From: Candidatus Gastranaerophilales bacterium
Lineage (GTDB): Bacteria > Cyanobacteriota > Vampirovibrionia > Gastranaerophilales > Gastranaerophilaceae
Direction of reading: 5' to 3'
NCBI GenBank assembly: GCA_944325565.1
Contig: CALVAT010000007.1
Location: 1-46,995 of the forward strand
Length of the DNA stretch: 46,995 nt
Of the stretch, positions 25,714-33,830 are shown piece by piece. The position numbers were made by a program, and so were the translations under genes. The first letter of the stretch is position 1. Every line of letters begins with the position of its first letter. Below the pieces are notes generated by a model, which did not search any database, was not told where the DNA came from, and worked only from the letters and a program-made list of their open reading frames with translations.

Positions 25714-26066
25714 TAAAACAACGGCAATTTGTCGGCAATATTATTATTGCGGTTTTAACCGAAAGAATAAGTGTAAAAAAAGGACTTTTGCTTTTCCCAA
25801 AAGGTTGTGAAGACCCGTCGATTCGTGCTGCATGGCATGCATTATGCCATTATGAAGCTGACGAAGATATAAAAGCAAAAGACCTTGATTATAAAGAACA
25901 ACAGGTAGAACTGCTGGAATTTATTTCGTTTACATTTAAAGACGGAAATCCACTGCCGCAAAACATCATTGATTCATACAAACCATATTATCAGGAAGAT
26001 CCTATATCATACGATACAGGTATTAAAGGGTTAATTCAAAAATTATTCAGGTTTGTTAATTTCTAA
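25689..26066 (+). CDS. Uncharacterised 125-residue protein
   Basis: 125 residues of mixed helical character with no membrane span or signal. It contains a Ala-Trp-His-Ala-Leu-Cys-His-Tyr-Glu-Ala-Asp-Glu-Asp segment in the middle, with two His, one Cys and acidic residues that might bind a metal, but I know no such family. It starts inside the repressor gene (25-base overlap), so translation is probably coupled and the two may act together. It ends by overlapping the stop codon of the convergent cyclase gene. Confidence 0.65.
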   Translation: MQDSSVDIIKQRQFVGNIIIAVLTERISVKKGLLLFPKGCEDPSIRAAWHALCHYEADEDIKAKDLDYKEQQVELLEFISFTFKDGNPLPQNIIDSYKPYYQEDPISYDTGIKGLIQKLFRFVNF

Positions 26067-27913
26067 CCATTTGATTTGCGTCCCACCTGATTTCTGCCAT
26101 TTTCTTTTGCAATATAAAGACAGTCGTCTGCATACTTTATCATTTCCTGCGGGGTTTGCCCATCCTGCGGATATGTAGCAACACCAAGGCTGATTGTAAC
26201 CTGTACATCATTTCCGTTAACAAGCTTCAGAGGGTGCTCGCTTACAGCTTTACAAATTTTTTCTGCGGTAAATATCGCACTCTCATTATTGGTATTGGTA
26301 AGAATAATAGACATCTCTTCCCCTCCGTAGCGACAAACAATATCAGAACTTCTAACATTTTTTTTAAGAATTTGTGCTACCTGTCTTAAAACAGCATCGC
26401 CTGACTGGTGCCCGTATGTATCATTAAATTTTTTAAAAAAGTCTATATCTATCATTATTAGAGAAAAAGATTTTTCATATCTTTTACATGTTTCTATGCA
26501 TTGAAGCATTTGCTCCTGAAAATATCTATGGTTATAAAGCTCTGTTAAACCATCCGTCGTCGCAAGAGCATAAGTATACTCTAAATCTCTTGACTTAAGA
26601 ATATATTTTGCAAGATAACAGGCTATAAATACAAGCAATATTGCCGTTATCTCAAGAACAATACCGGTCCAGAGATTAAAATATAGCATAAGTGCGGTAG
26701 AAAATATTATATAAATAATGGCCGTTAAAATAGCTACAAGTGAGGATATTACGGTGGATTCACTTCTTATTACAATCAACCCCACAAACAAACTTAATAA
26801 AAGACTTGTTAATATATCAAACAGAGGGGGGACTCTTTTTATAAAGTTATTGTCCAGAATGTTATTTATAAATGTTGTATGGATTTCTACCCCCGGAAAT
26901 ATTCTATCAGTAGGTACACTTTTCAGGTCAAAAAGAGAAGTTGCACTTGTTCCTATATATATAATTTTGTCTTTAAAATAGTTTTCAGGAAGAAGGTTCT
27001 TGCCCTCATAAATACTTTTTTCAACCTTCCACAACGGAATATACTCAAATGTATTATGACTGTTTATACCGCTTTGTCCATACCAGTTTAAAACAGCAGC
27101 ACCGTGATAAGTAAGCGGTATTGTCCTTTCACCGAGTAAAATTTCTCCTCTCTTATTTATTTTAAACTCGTTAATTTTAAAATCTTCTGTCTTTTCAAGG
27201 TATTTAAGAGCAACCTTGAGCGCAAGATGAGGATAAAAATCATCTTTGTAAACAACAAAAGGAGGAAGAAATCTGGCAATGCCGTCTTCATCACGCAGCA
27301 AGTTTATATGACCGATATTAGATGTAGTTGTTAATATCTGGTTAATTATTGCCCTGCAATTAGAAAAAGTAAAATATTCATTTTTTAAGTTTATATTAGA
27401 CTCATTAATAACCTTTGCTTTTAATGACACCGGCAGATCAACTGGTTTTCTCAGATCAAAGGACTGATTATCAAAGTTAATTGATGTCAGTACATTATCG
27501 TATTTTGCAATATTTTTAGCAAGTTTATTGTCAGCATTATCACTGCTTTTTAACGATTTCACAAACATTAAATCAAAAGCAACTACAGCAGGATTCTGTT
27601 TTTCAAGATAAGTTATTATATCTGCATATACATTACGGGAAATAGGCCATTCTCCGTATTTATCCAAAAAATATTCATAACTTTCATCATCCACCGACAG
27701 TATAACAATATTCTTGTCTACTTTTTTATAAGAAGCCAGTACACTCTGGCGTATATCAAAAGTTTTGTTCTCTATAATACCAAAAAAGCTCCTTACCGCA
27801 GGATGCCACAATAATGCAAATAAAAGTCCGATTGTAATTATTATATAGATGCTATACAAAAAATATTTTAAAAATGTCTTATTTTTTAAATACTGCTTAA
27901 TTTTTTCCATCAT
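26063..27913 (-). CDS. CHASE2-GGDEF diguanylate cyclase
   Basis: 616 residues. One membrane span near residues 17-37, an extracytoplasmic CHASE2 sensor domain (about 40-365), three further spans (about 370-445) and a C-terminal GGDEF domain (about 450-612). The active-site motif reads Gly-Gly-Glu-Glu-Met (Met replaces the usual Phe), and Arg-Ser-Ser-Asp five residues before it is a textbook RxxD inhibitory site. The enzyme should make cyclic di-GMP in response to an unknown external signal. Two adjacent ATG codons exist (27913 and 27910), with CGGAG upstream. The HD-GYP protein at 4924-5931 could be its opposing enzyme. Confidence 0.88.
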   Translation of the reverse strand: MMEKIKQYLKNKTFLKYFLYSIYIIITIGLLFALLWHPAVRSFFGIIENKTFDIRQSVLASYKKVDKNIVILSVDDESYEYFLDKYGEWPISRNVYADIITYLEKQNPAVVAFDLMFVKSLKSSDNADNKLAKNIAKYDNVLTSINFDNQSFDLRKPVDLPVSLKAKVINESNINLKNEYFTFSNCRAIINQILTTTSNIGHINLLRDEDGIARFLPPFVVYKDDFYPHLALKVALKYLEKTEDFKINEFKINKRGEILLGERTIPLTYHGAAVLNWYGQSGINSHNTFEYIPLWKVEKSIYEGKNLLPENYFKDKIIYIGTSATSLFDLKSVPTDRIFPGVEIHTTFINNILDNNFIKRVPPLFDILTSLLLSLFVGLIVIRSESTVISSLVAILTAIIYIIFSTALMLYFNLWTGIVLEITAILLVFIACYLAKYILKSRDLEYTYALATTDGLTELYNHRYFQEQMLQCIETCKRYEKSFSLIMIDIDFFKKFNDTYGHQSGDAVLRQVAQILKKNVRSSDIVCRYGGEEMSIILTNTNNESAIFTAEKICKAVSEHPLKLVNGNDVQVTISLGVATYPQDGQTPQEMIKYADDCLYIAKENGRNQVGRKSNG

Positions 27914-27990
27914 TTTTAAGACTCCGGTTTATCAGGATATGGGGCCAAATTGTTTTGTTAAATTACTATTTAATTATGAGTTTATATGCC

Positions 27991-28113
27991 TTAAACTTCA
28001 AGAGGGTTGGTTATCGTATACCCCTGATTAAATTCCAGTAAAAATGCAGTAAGATCAAATAATTCTTCTGGATTTTGCAAATACTTTAAAAGGCATTCTT
28101 CATTCAAATTCAT
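27991..28113 (-). CDS. Candidate micro-ORF B (40 residues, acidic)
   Basis: Reads 40 codons from an ATG at 28113, acidic and Leu-rich (Glu-Glu-Cys-Leu-Leu-Lys-Tyr-Leu near the start, Pro-Leu-Glu-Val at the end). A purine-rich AGAGAGAG lies about 10 bases upstream. Its start lies inside the end of micro-ORF A in another frame (14-base overlap), as in translationally coupled pairs. It occupies the gap upstream of the cyclase gene. No family is recognised and it may be chance. Confidence 0.4.
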   Translation of the reverse strand: MNLNEECLLKYLQNPEELFDLTAFLLEFNQGYTITNPLEV

Positions 28114-28249
28114 AATACTTAAACTCTCTCTTTTTAGTCGGGTATATAATTTTTGTTGGGGTGGATATTATCATTTTTGCAAAATTTGAAACTGAATAAA
28201 TCACCTTATTAATGGAAATTTTTCTTTGTAGAAGTTCTTCTTTTGACAT
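28100..28249 (-). CDS. Candidate micro-ORF A (49 residues, basic)
   Basis: Reads 49 codons from an ATG at 28249. It is basic and begins Met-Ser-Lys-Glu-Glu-Leu-Leu. AAGG at 28264-28261 is a weak ribosome binding site. It is divergent from the histidine kinase gene and overlaps the 5' end of micro-ORF B. The pair fills a gap of about 390 bases that otherwise has no gene. The pairing of a basic and an acidic tiny protein is suggestive but not proof. Confidence 0.4.
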   Translation of the reverse strand: MSKEELLQRKISINKVIYSVSNFAKMIISTPTKIIYPTKKREFKYYEFE

Positions 28250-28293
28250 AATTAAGAAAACCTTAAATTTTTACGATTAAATCCCTGAGTTGA

Positions 28294-28299
28294 TATAAT
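28294..28299 (+). promoter_or_regulatory. -10 element of the histidine kinase gene
   Basis: TATAAT ends 6 bases before the ATG at 28306, so the predicted start of transcription coincides with the ATG. The best -35 (TTACGA, 28271-28276, 17-base spacer) is weak. An AAGG directly before the ATG is too close to act as a ribosome binding site. Confidence 0.5.
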
Positions 28300-28305
28300 A
28301 AAGGT

Positions 28306-29313
28306 ATGGAAAAATTACAAATTGATTTTAAAAAAATTGTAGAAAAGCTGGATTCACCGGTACTGGCTGTTGATTATGATAATCAAATAGTCTATGCCAA
28401 CAAAAGCTTCTGCTCTATGTTTAACACAAACTGCGAAATGATAGCAGGAAAGAATCTGTATGATTTTTTACCTGAAAATAAAGATACAGTTGTGATTAAG
28501 GAGTATACATATAAAATAACCAAATATGATGACGAATATTATTCGTATTATTACCTTACTGTTGTTGACAGCCAGATGGAAAAAATATATTCCGATTTTA
28601 TATCCACAGTCAGTCATGAACTCAGAACACCACTTACTAGCATAAGAGGTTTTGCCGACACCATGCTTATGTCTTTCGACAAACTGGATAAAACACAGAT
28701 ACAAAAATTCTTAACAATAATCAAGGAACAATCTAACAGACTAATAAAACTGGTAGAAAATCTTTTATCCATTTCAAAAATTCAGGTTCAGCACAGCAAT
28801 CTTGTATTCAAATCCGTCAATGCAAAATCCCAGATAGAGCAAGTTGCGGATATTTTGAAAAACCAGTACCCTGCACATCCGTTTGAAATTAAATGTGCAG
28901 CAGATGTACCTAATATTCTTGTTGACGAAAGCAAATTCCAGCAGATAATGATTAATTTGATGGATAATGCTGCCAAATATTCTTACGAAAAAGGCGTAGT
29001 AACAATTGAAATATCAAATGCTAATAAAGAAAATTTTGTGAGCATAAAGGTAAAAGACCATGGGGTAGGCATAGAACCGGAGAATCTCGGACGAATATTT
29101 GAAAAATTTACAAGAATTGAAAACCACCTGACCCGTAAAACCCAAGGCAGCGGTCTGGGGTTATATATTGTCAAAGATTTGATTGAAAAAATGGGCGGCC
29201 AAATTTTTGTTGAGAGCTCGACAGAATTGCCTAACAGCGGCTCTGTGTTTGAAATACTTCTGCCTGTTGCATCATACACAAGCCAGAGTAAGAAAAAATT
29301 GGAGGACAGATAA
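28306..29313 (+). CDS. Soluble PAS-domain sensor histidine kinase
   Basis: 335 residues without membrane spans. An N-terminal PAS-like domain (about 12-85) is followed by the HisKA dimerisation domain with the H box Ser-His-Glu-Leu-Arg-Thr-Pro-Leu (His104) and the HATPase domain with the N box Asn-Leu-Met-Asp-Asn-Ala-Ala-Lys-Tyr, G1 Asp-His-Gly-Val-Gly-Ile and G2 Gly-Ser-Gly-Leu-Gly-Leu. The layout resembles the cytosolic half of PhoR-type kinases. TAA overlaps the ATG of the next gene by one base, so the partner is likely that multi-domain response regulator. The signal is unknown and probably cytosolic. Confidence 0.9.
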   Translation: MEKLQIDFKKIVEKLDSPVLAVDYDNQIVYANKSFCSMFNTNCEMIAGKNLYDFLPENKDTVVIKEYTYKITKYDDEYYSYYYLTVVDSQMEKIYSDFISTVSHELRTPLTSIRGFADTMLMSFDKLDKTQIQKFLTIIKEQSNRLIKLVENLLSISKIQVQHSNLVFKSVNAKSQIEQVADILKNQYPAHPFEIKCAADVPNILVDESKFQQIMINLMDNAAKYSYEKGVVTIEISNANKENFVSIKVKDHGVGIEPENLGRIFEKFTRIENHLTRKTQGSGLGLYIVKDLIEKMGGQIFVESSTELPNSGSVFEILLPVASYTSQSKKKLEDR

Positions 29314-30635
29314 TGTTATCCAAACTAGTTTTAATTATTGATAAAAGAAAAGAATTGCCTGCAAAATATAAAAAACTCGTTGAAAATAACGGAGTAAGTG
29401 CCATTTTAACAGCAAATTTTGAAGAAGGGCTTGAAATATTAACAAGCTATGAGCCTGATATGATACTTGTGTCAGACAGCCTGGAAACTCCGCTTGCAGA
29501 GAACGTAAAAAAACTTAGAATGTTAGGCTATCCTACAAGACCCTGTATTATTGCTCTTTCAAAATCTGATGACCTGAAAGATAAACTTGATGTTCTAGAC
29601 GCAGGTGCTGATGATTTTTTGAGCGAACCAATTGAGTCAGAGGAATTCAAAGCCAGAATAAACGCCCATTTAAGACGGCATTTTGAAAGTATGCTTGATG
29701 GTATTACGCGACTGCCCGACACAAAATTTTCCCTGAAAACATTAAAAAGAACCATTATAGAAAATAAAAAATGGGCGGGCATGCTTGTGCGGATAAATGA
29801 ATTTGAACCATATAAAGAAATATACGGAGAACTTGCTTCCGATAAAATGCTCCAGACTTATACCGCTATAATCAGCTCTGCACTTGATGACAAAGATTTT
29901 CTAGGGGAACTTTCGCAGGGGGAATTTTTAATTTTAACAAACCCTCTTAAAGCTGAGCATATTGCATCTTTTCTTGTATACGCTTTTGAAGCTATAGTAA
30001 AAAAATTTTACAGCGAAGAAGATGCAAAATGTGGTTATATAACCCTTTACGGAGATGATAACGCAGGAAAACGTGTAAATCTTGTTTCTACAAGTATAGG
30101 TATTATCTCAAGCGAACACCAGACATATATAAGCGTAAATTCTGCATTAAATGCACTTTATGCGACATGTAAACTTGCACAGTATTCAACTTCAGGTACG
30201 GACTCTTCGTTCCTTGTTGAAAGAACAATGCTTAGTGCAGATAATGCTGTTCTAAATAAAGAATATAACAACAGGGTGCTCGTTATAGAACCTGATGAAG
30301 CGTTGAACTATCTTTTAAAAACCACTGCTCAAATGCAGGGATACGAAGTAGCTTCGGCACAGGATTACACGATTGCACAGAATCTTATTAAAACTTTTGA
30401 TCCGGCTTTGATTGTTCTTGATGCAGGCGAGGCTGACACTCTCAAAGGACTTGAGCTTTGCAAAAAACTAAAAAAAGATAAAAAATTTAAAGATAAAAAA
30501 ATAATACTCTCGACAATAATTCATGATAAAAAAATGGTGCTAAATGCCGGAGCAGACCTGTATCTTCCAAAGCCATACGAGCTTTTGGGGATATTTAACT
30601 GGATTGAACAGATGATAAAAGAGTTTAACTACTAA
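29313..30635 (+). CDS. Response regulator: REC, degenerate GGDEF, REC
   Basis: 440 residues. The N-terminal receiver (1-120) appears degenerate: Ser54 stands where the phospho-acceptor Asp should be (Asp55 is next to it), and the conserved Lys near residue 107 is Glu. The middle (130-305) has the length and strand pattern of a GGDEF domain, but the active-site turn reads Ser-Gln-Gly-Glu-Phe, so it should not make c-di-GMP. The C-terminal receiver (325-440) is intact, with acceptor Asp in Val-Leu-Asp-Ala-Gly and the Lys-Pro pair in Leu-Pro-Lys-Pro-Tyr. The gene overlaps its cognate-looking histidine kinase by one base, with GGAGGA upstream. Its output is unclear; it may work through protein contacts. 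Confidence 0.8.
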   Translation: MLSKLVLIIDKRKELPAKYKKLVENNGVSAILTANFEEGLEILTSYEPDMILVSDSLETPLAENVKKLRMLGYPTRPCIIALSKSDDLKDKLDVLDAGADDFLSEPIESEEFKARINAHLRRHFESMLDGITRLPDTKFSLKTLKRTIIENKKWAGMLVRINEFEPYKEIYGELASDKMLQTYTAIISSALDDKDFLGELSQGEFLILTNPLKAEHIASFLVYAFEAIVKKFYSEEDAKCGYITLYGDDNAGKRVNLVSTSIGIISSEHQTYISVNSALNALYATCKLAQYSTSGTDSSFLVERTMLSADNAVLNKEYNNRVLVIEPDEALNYLLKTTAQMQGYEVASAQDYTIAQNLIKTFDPALIVLDAGEADTLKGLELCKKLKKDKKFKDKKIILSTIIHDKKMVLNAGADLYLPKPYELLGIFNWIEQMIKEFNY

Positions 30636-31366
30636 TTAGCCGAAGCTATTGCCTTTTTAAATTCTTCCACATCCTCTTTTGTGTCAATGCCGATAGGTTT
30701 TATATTCACTATTGAGGTAATTATTTTCATGCCGGATTGCAAAGCACGTAATTGTTCTAAGCTTTCGGCTTTTTCCAGCATTGTTTGATTGAGAGAAGTC
30801 ATTTTAAACAAAGCCTCTCTTTTATACCCGTATAACCCTATGTGGCCGTAGAAAACAGCCTCTCCGATATTTCTTTCGTAAGGAATTTTTGAACGTGAAA
30901 AATAAAGAGCAAAGTTGTTGTTATCAATAACACATTTCACAAGATTCGGATTTTCAACTTCATCTTTATCTGTTATAACTCTTAAAAGTGTAGCGATATC
31001 AGCATCTTTACCGGATTTTAGCGCGGTTATAACCCCATCGATTGCTTCCGGCGTAATCATAGGCTCATCCCCCTGAAGATTAACAATATATTCAAAATCT
31101 TCATGGCGGGAGGCTACTTCTGCAATTCTATCGGAACCGCATTTGTGGTCAGCTCTTGTCATTTCGACATTGCCGCCAAAGGATTTAACACAGTTATATA
31201 TTTCTTCATGATCCGTTGCAACAATCACCGTATCAGCTTGTTTTACAGCCGAAGCCTTTTCATAAACCCATTGGATAATAGGCTTTCCGTCGACTTTAAT
31301 TAAAGGTTTTGCGTGGAGTCTTGTTGATGCGTATCTTGAAGGGATGATGATTGCTGTTTTAGTCAT
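30632..31366 (-). CDS. kdsB: 3-deoxy-manno-octulosonate cytidylyltransferase
   Basis: 244 residues, full length. It activates KDO as CMP-KDO for lipid A/lipopolysaccharide core synthesis. Motifs: Ile-Pro-Ser-Arg-Tyr-Ala-Ser-Thr-Arg-Leu...Lys-Pro near the start, Ala-Thr-Asp, Leu-Gln-Gly-Asp-Glu-Pro near residue 97 and the Gly-Ile-Asp-Thr-x-Glu-Asp near the end. Its presence implies an outer membrane with LPS. The stop overlaps that of the convergent response regulator by 4 bases. It is divergent from ruvB. The other KDO genes are not in this window. Confidence 0.95.
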   Translation of the reverse strand: MTKTAIIIPSRYASTRLHAKPLIKVDGKPIIQWVYEKASAVKQADTVIVATDHEEIYNCVKSFGGNVEMTRADHKCGSDRIAEVASRHEDFEYIVNLQGDEPMITPEAIDGVITALKSGKDADIATLLRVITDKDEVENPNLVKCVIDNNNFALYFSRSKIPYERNIGEAVFYGHIGLYGYKREALFKMTSLNQTMLEKAESLEQLRALQSGMKIITSIVNIKPIGIDTKEDVEEFKKAIASAN

Positions 31367-31438
31367 TATTTTTACTCTTTCGTATTTTCTTTGCGATTCT
31401 GATATAATTATATTACAAAACAGAGGGAGCGGTTAAAG

Positions 31439-32521
31439 TTGGCAATTTTTTCGGACAACGATAATATTCAAAAACCATTAAAACTTGAACGGGATAAAAA
31501 GAGTGAAAACCTTGAGTCTAAAGAAATCTCCTATGACAGGGCTTTTGAAAACAACATACGTCCGCAAACTCTTGAAGAATACATAGGACAAACCGCTCTT
31601 AAAAGCACTTTAAAAATTTCAATAGAAGCTTCTCAAAAAAGAAATAAACAAATTGACCATATGTTGTTTTACGGTCCTCCCGGACTCGGAAAAACAACAC
31701 TTGCTTCGGTTATTGCAAACGAGTTAAAAACAAAAATCAAAATCACCTCGGCTCCGGCACTAGAACGTCCGAGAGATATTATCGGCATATTGATGTCTTT
31801 AAAAAACGGAGAGATTCTTTTTATAGACGAAATTCACCGTTTAAATAAGGTTACGGAAGAAATCTTATATCCGGCAATGGAGGATTTTTTCCTTGATATG
31901 ACAACAGGCAAGGCTCAAACAGTAAAAACACTGAGAGTTCCGCTGCCTAAATTTACACTTATCGGGGCAACAACAAAAGCCGGTGCATTATCAGGGCCGC
32001 TGCGTGACAGATTCGGGATAATACACAGGCTTCAGTTTTATACAATTGATGAACTTTCACAGGTTATATCAAGAACGGCAAAAATTTTAGAAATTGACAT
32101 AGACGAAGAAGGCGCCAAAACTGTCGCAAGCCGTTCTAGAGGCACACCGAGAATTGCTAACAGACTTGTGAAAAGAGTTGCAGACTATGCTCTTGTAAAA
32201 GCGGACGCAAAAATAACAAAACCCGTTGCAATAGAAGCGCTTAACAATCTGCATATTGATGAAAGCGGGCTGGATTCAACCGACAGAGAGATGATAAAAC
32301 TTATTATTGAAAAATATGATGGCGGGCCTGTCGGACTCGAAACTATTGCTGCTGCGCTGGGTGAAGATTCAAGAACCATTGAAGACGTCTACGAGCCGTA
32401 TCTTCTGCAGGAAGGATTTATTCAAAGAACACCGCGAGGAAGAAGAGTCTCGCCGGAAGGTTACAGGCTTCTCGGTTATAAAGTACCATCAAATTCTACA
32501 GGACAGCAGACTTTATTCTAA
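31439..32521 (+). CDS. ruvB: Holliday junction branch migration helicase RuvB
   Basis: 360 residues. AAA+ ATPase with Walker A Gly-Pro-Pro-Gly-Leu-Gly-Lys-Thr-Thr, Walker B Leu-Phe-Ile-Asp-Glu-Ile-His-Arg, sensor 1 Gly-Ala-Thr-Thr-Lys-Ala-Gly and the Arg finger region Pro-Leu-Arg-Asp-Arg-Phe-Gly, then the C-terminal winged helix with Arg-Thr-Pro-Arg-Gly-Arg. It forms hexamers that drive branch migration with RuvA. The start codon is TTG, supported by GAGGGAG about 11 bases upstream and a TATAAT at 31403-31408. The N-terminal extension before the conserved region is about 30 residues longer than usual. ruvA and ruvC are not adjacent. Confidence 0.95.
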   Translation: MAIFSDNDNIQKPLKLERDKKSENLESKEISYDRAFENNIRPQTLEEYIGQTALKSTLKISIEASQKRNKQIDHMLFYGPPGLGKTTLASVIANELKTKIKITSAPALERPRDIIGILMSLKNGEILFIDEIHRLNKVTEEILYPAMEDFFLDMTTGKAQTVKTLRVPLPKFTLIGATTKAGALSGPLRDRFGIIHRLQFYTIDELSQVISRTAKILEIDIDEEGAKTVASRSRGTPRIANRLVKRVADYALVKADAKITKPVAIEALNNLHIDESGLDSTDREMIKLIIEKYDGGPVGLETIAAALGEDSRTIEDVYEPYLLQEGFIQRTPRGRRVSPEGYRLLGYKVPSNSTGQQTLF

Positions 32522-33091
32522 TTATTGCAGCTGGATTGATGTTTCCTTGCCGTTAACCCTGTCCCAGCGAAAATAACTGTAATAAATACGTACATTTTGT
32601 ATAATCGGCAGCCAGTTATCTTTTTGATATTCCATAAATGCTTTTGGATTTTTGTTTATGTAATGGATAGAAACAAGACCTTCATAAGAAGATGTTACCC
32701 TTAAAATTTCACACTGAGCTTCCATATTCTGATTTTTATCAGCACACCAGATGGCGATAGAATCTTCAGCACGATCTTTTAAAATCTGTGTACGCATCGT
32801 TGAATTTCTGTTCAAAACATTTGCCAGAAGATTAGACATAAAACGATAGCTTGAGTTGCCCTTTGCCCATTTATAAGAATGAAAAACAACGGATTCTGTC
32901 CATTTTTTGTCATCCTCATAAGACGGTATCCACTGAGAAAGCAATTCATCATATTGTTTGGCACGGTATATTTGTTTCCAGTTTTTGTTGTAATCGGGAT
33001 ATGTAATTAAGGCGATTTCATAGGCATTTGCTGCTGCAGCAAACACATTAAAAACAAAAATAAATATTATAAAATATTTTATTTTAAACAT
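32522..33091 (-). CDS. Small exported protein of unknown function
   Basis: 189 residues. Sec signal peptide: Met-Phe-Lys-Ile-Lys, a Phe/Ile-rich core and a cut site near Ala-Asn-Ala (about residue 22). The mature part is rich in Tyr and Trp with two Cys, likely a soluble periplasmic protein. No domain is recognised. The ATG at 33091 overlaps the stop of the Nif3-like gene by 8 bases. The frame stays open to 33127, but the extension would spoil the signal peptide. Last gene of the coaBC-nif3 run. Confidence 0.7.
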   Translation of the reverse strand: MFKIKYFIIFIFVFNVFAAAANAYEIALITYPDYNKNWKQIYRAKQYDELLSQWIPSYEDDKKWTESVVFHSYKWAKGNSSYRFMSNLLANVLNRNSTMRTQILKDRAEDSIAIWCADKNQNMEAQCEILRVTSSYEGLVSIHYINKNPKAFMEYQKDNWLPIIQNVRIYYSYFRWDRVNGKETSIQLQ

Positions 33092-33830
33092 AATCCCAGG
33101 CTTGTTTTTCCTTTGCCAGCACAACATCTATGCCTTCATGTTTATGAGATTCCAACAATGTTTTTATTTCTTCCACAAAAGGTTTTTCAGAGTCAAAATG
33201 CCCTATGTCCAAAATTGCAGTACGCCTTGAATCTATCGCATCATGATATTTTATGTCAGCAGTAACATAAGCATCAAGATTATACTTGTCTATATCTTCA
33301 ATAAATTCCGCACCCGCTCCGGCACACACTGCTACTGTTTTAACCCTTGATTTGTTTCCATTGTTAACAAACTTTATTCTAGTAACATTGCAGGCCAGTT
33401 TTACATAAGAAATAAATTCTTCCATAGTCATATCATAAGGTGAAAAACCGGCCCTGACAAAATCATTCATTACCGCAACTTTTTTTAGATTAAGTTTTTG
33501 AGCAAGTATATCACTTGTTCCGTTATTTGTTTTATCACAGTTGGTATGCAGTGAATAAATTTGTATCCCTCTTTGGATTGCCTTTATAAGTTTTACATCT
33601 TTCACTACTTTTATTGGTTTAAATATAACCGGATGATGAGACACAATTAAATTACAACCAAGTTCAACTGCCTGATTTATGACATCATTTGTGACAGTCA
33701 GACAAACAAGAACCTTTGTTGTGTTATCGTTGCCGAGAAAAACCTGCCAGCCGGAATTATCCCAGCTTTCTGCAAGTTCAGGCGGTGCATAATCTTCTAA
33801 TATTTTAATTATATCGCTGGTTTTTGCCAT
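33084..33830 (-). CDS. Nif3-like dinuclear metal protein (YqfO/DUF34 family)
   Basis: 248 residues. The N-terminal Glu-Ser-Trp-Asp-Asn-Ser-Gly-Trp-Gln and the Val-Ser-His-His-Pro motif near residue 64 are family hallmarks, and the C-terminal Gly-His-Phe-Asp-Ser-Glu supplies the remaining metal ligands. Members form hexameric toroids with a two-metal site. The function is unsettled, although databases often label it GTP cyclohydrolase 1 type 2. It starts at 33830, where GGAG lies about 6 bases upstream; the ATG six bases earlier has no site. It overlaps the coaBC stop by 22 bases. Confidence 0.9.
   Translation of the reverse strand: MAKTSDIIKILEDYAPPELAESWDNSGWQVFLGNDNTTKVLVCLTVTNDVINQAVELGCNLIVSHHPVIFKPIKVVKDVKLIKAIQRGIQIYSLHTNCDKTNNGTSDILAQKLNLKKVAVMNDFVRAGFSPYDMTMEEFISYVKLACNVTRIKFVNNGNKSRVKTVAVCAGAGAEFIEDIDKYNLDAYVTADIKYHDAIDSRRTAILDIGHFDSEKPFVEEIKTLLESHKHEGIDVVLAKEKQAWDYV

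Noticed and set aside
27849-28031. 60-codon plus-strand frame
   Set aside because: It covers the start of the cyclase gene antisense, is hydrophobic by composition only and has no ribosome binding site.
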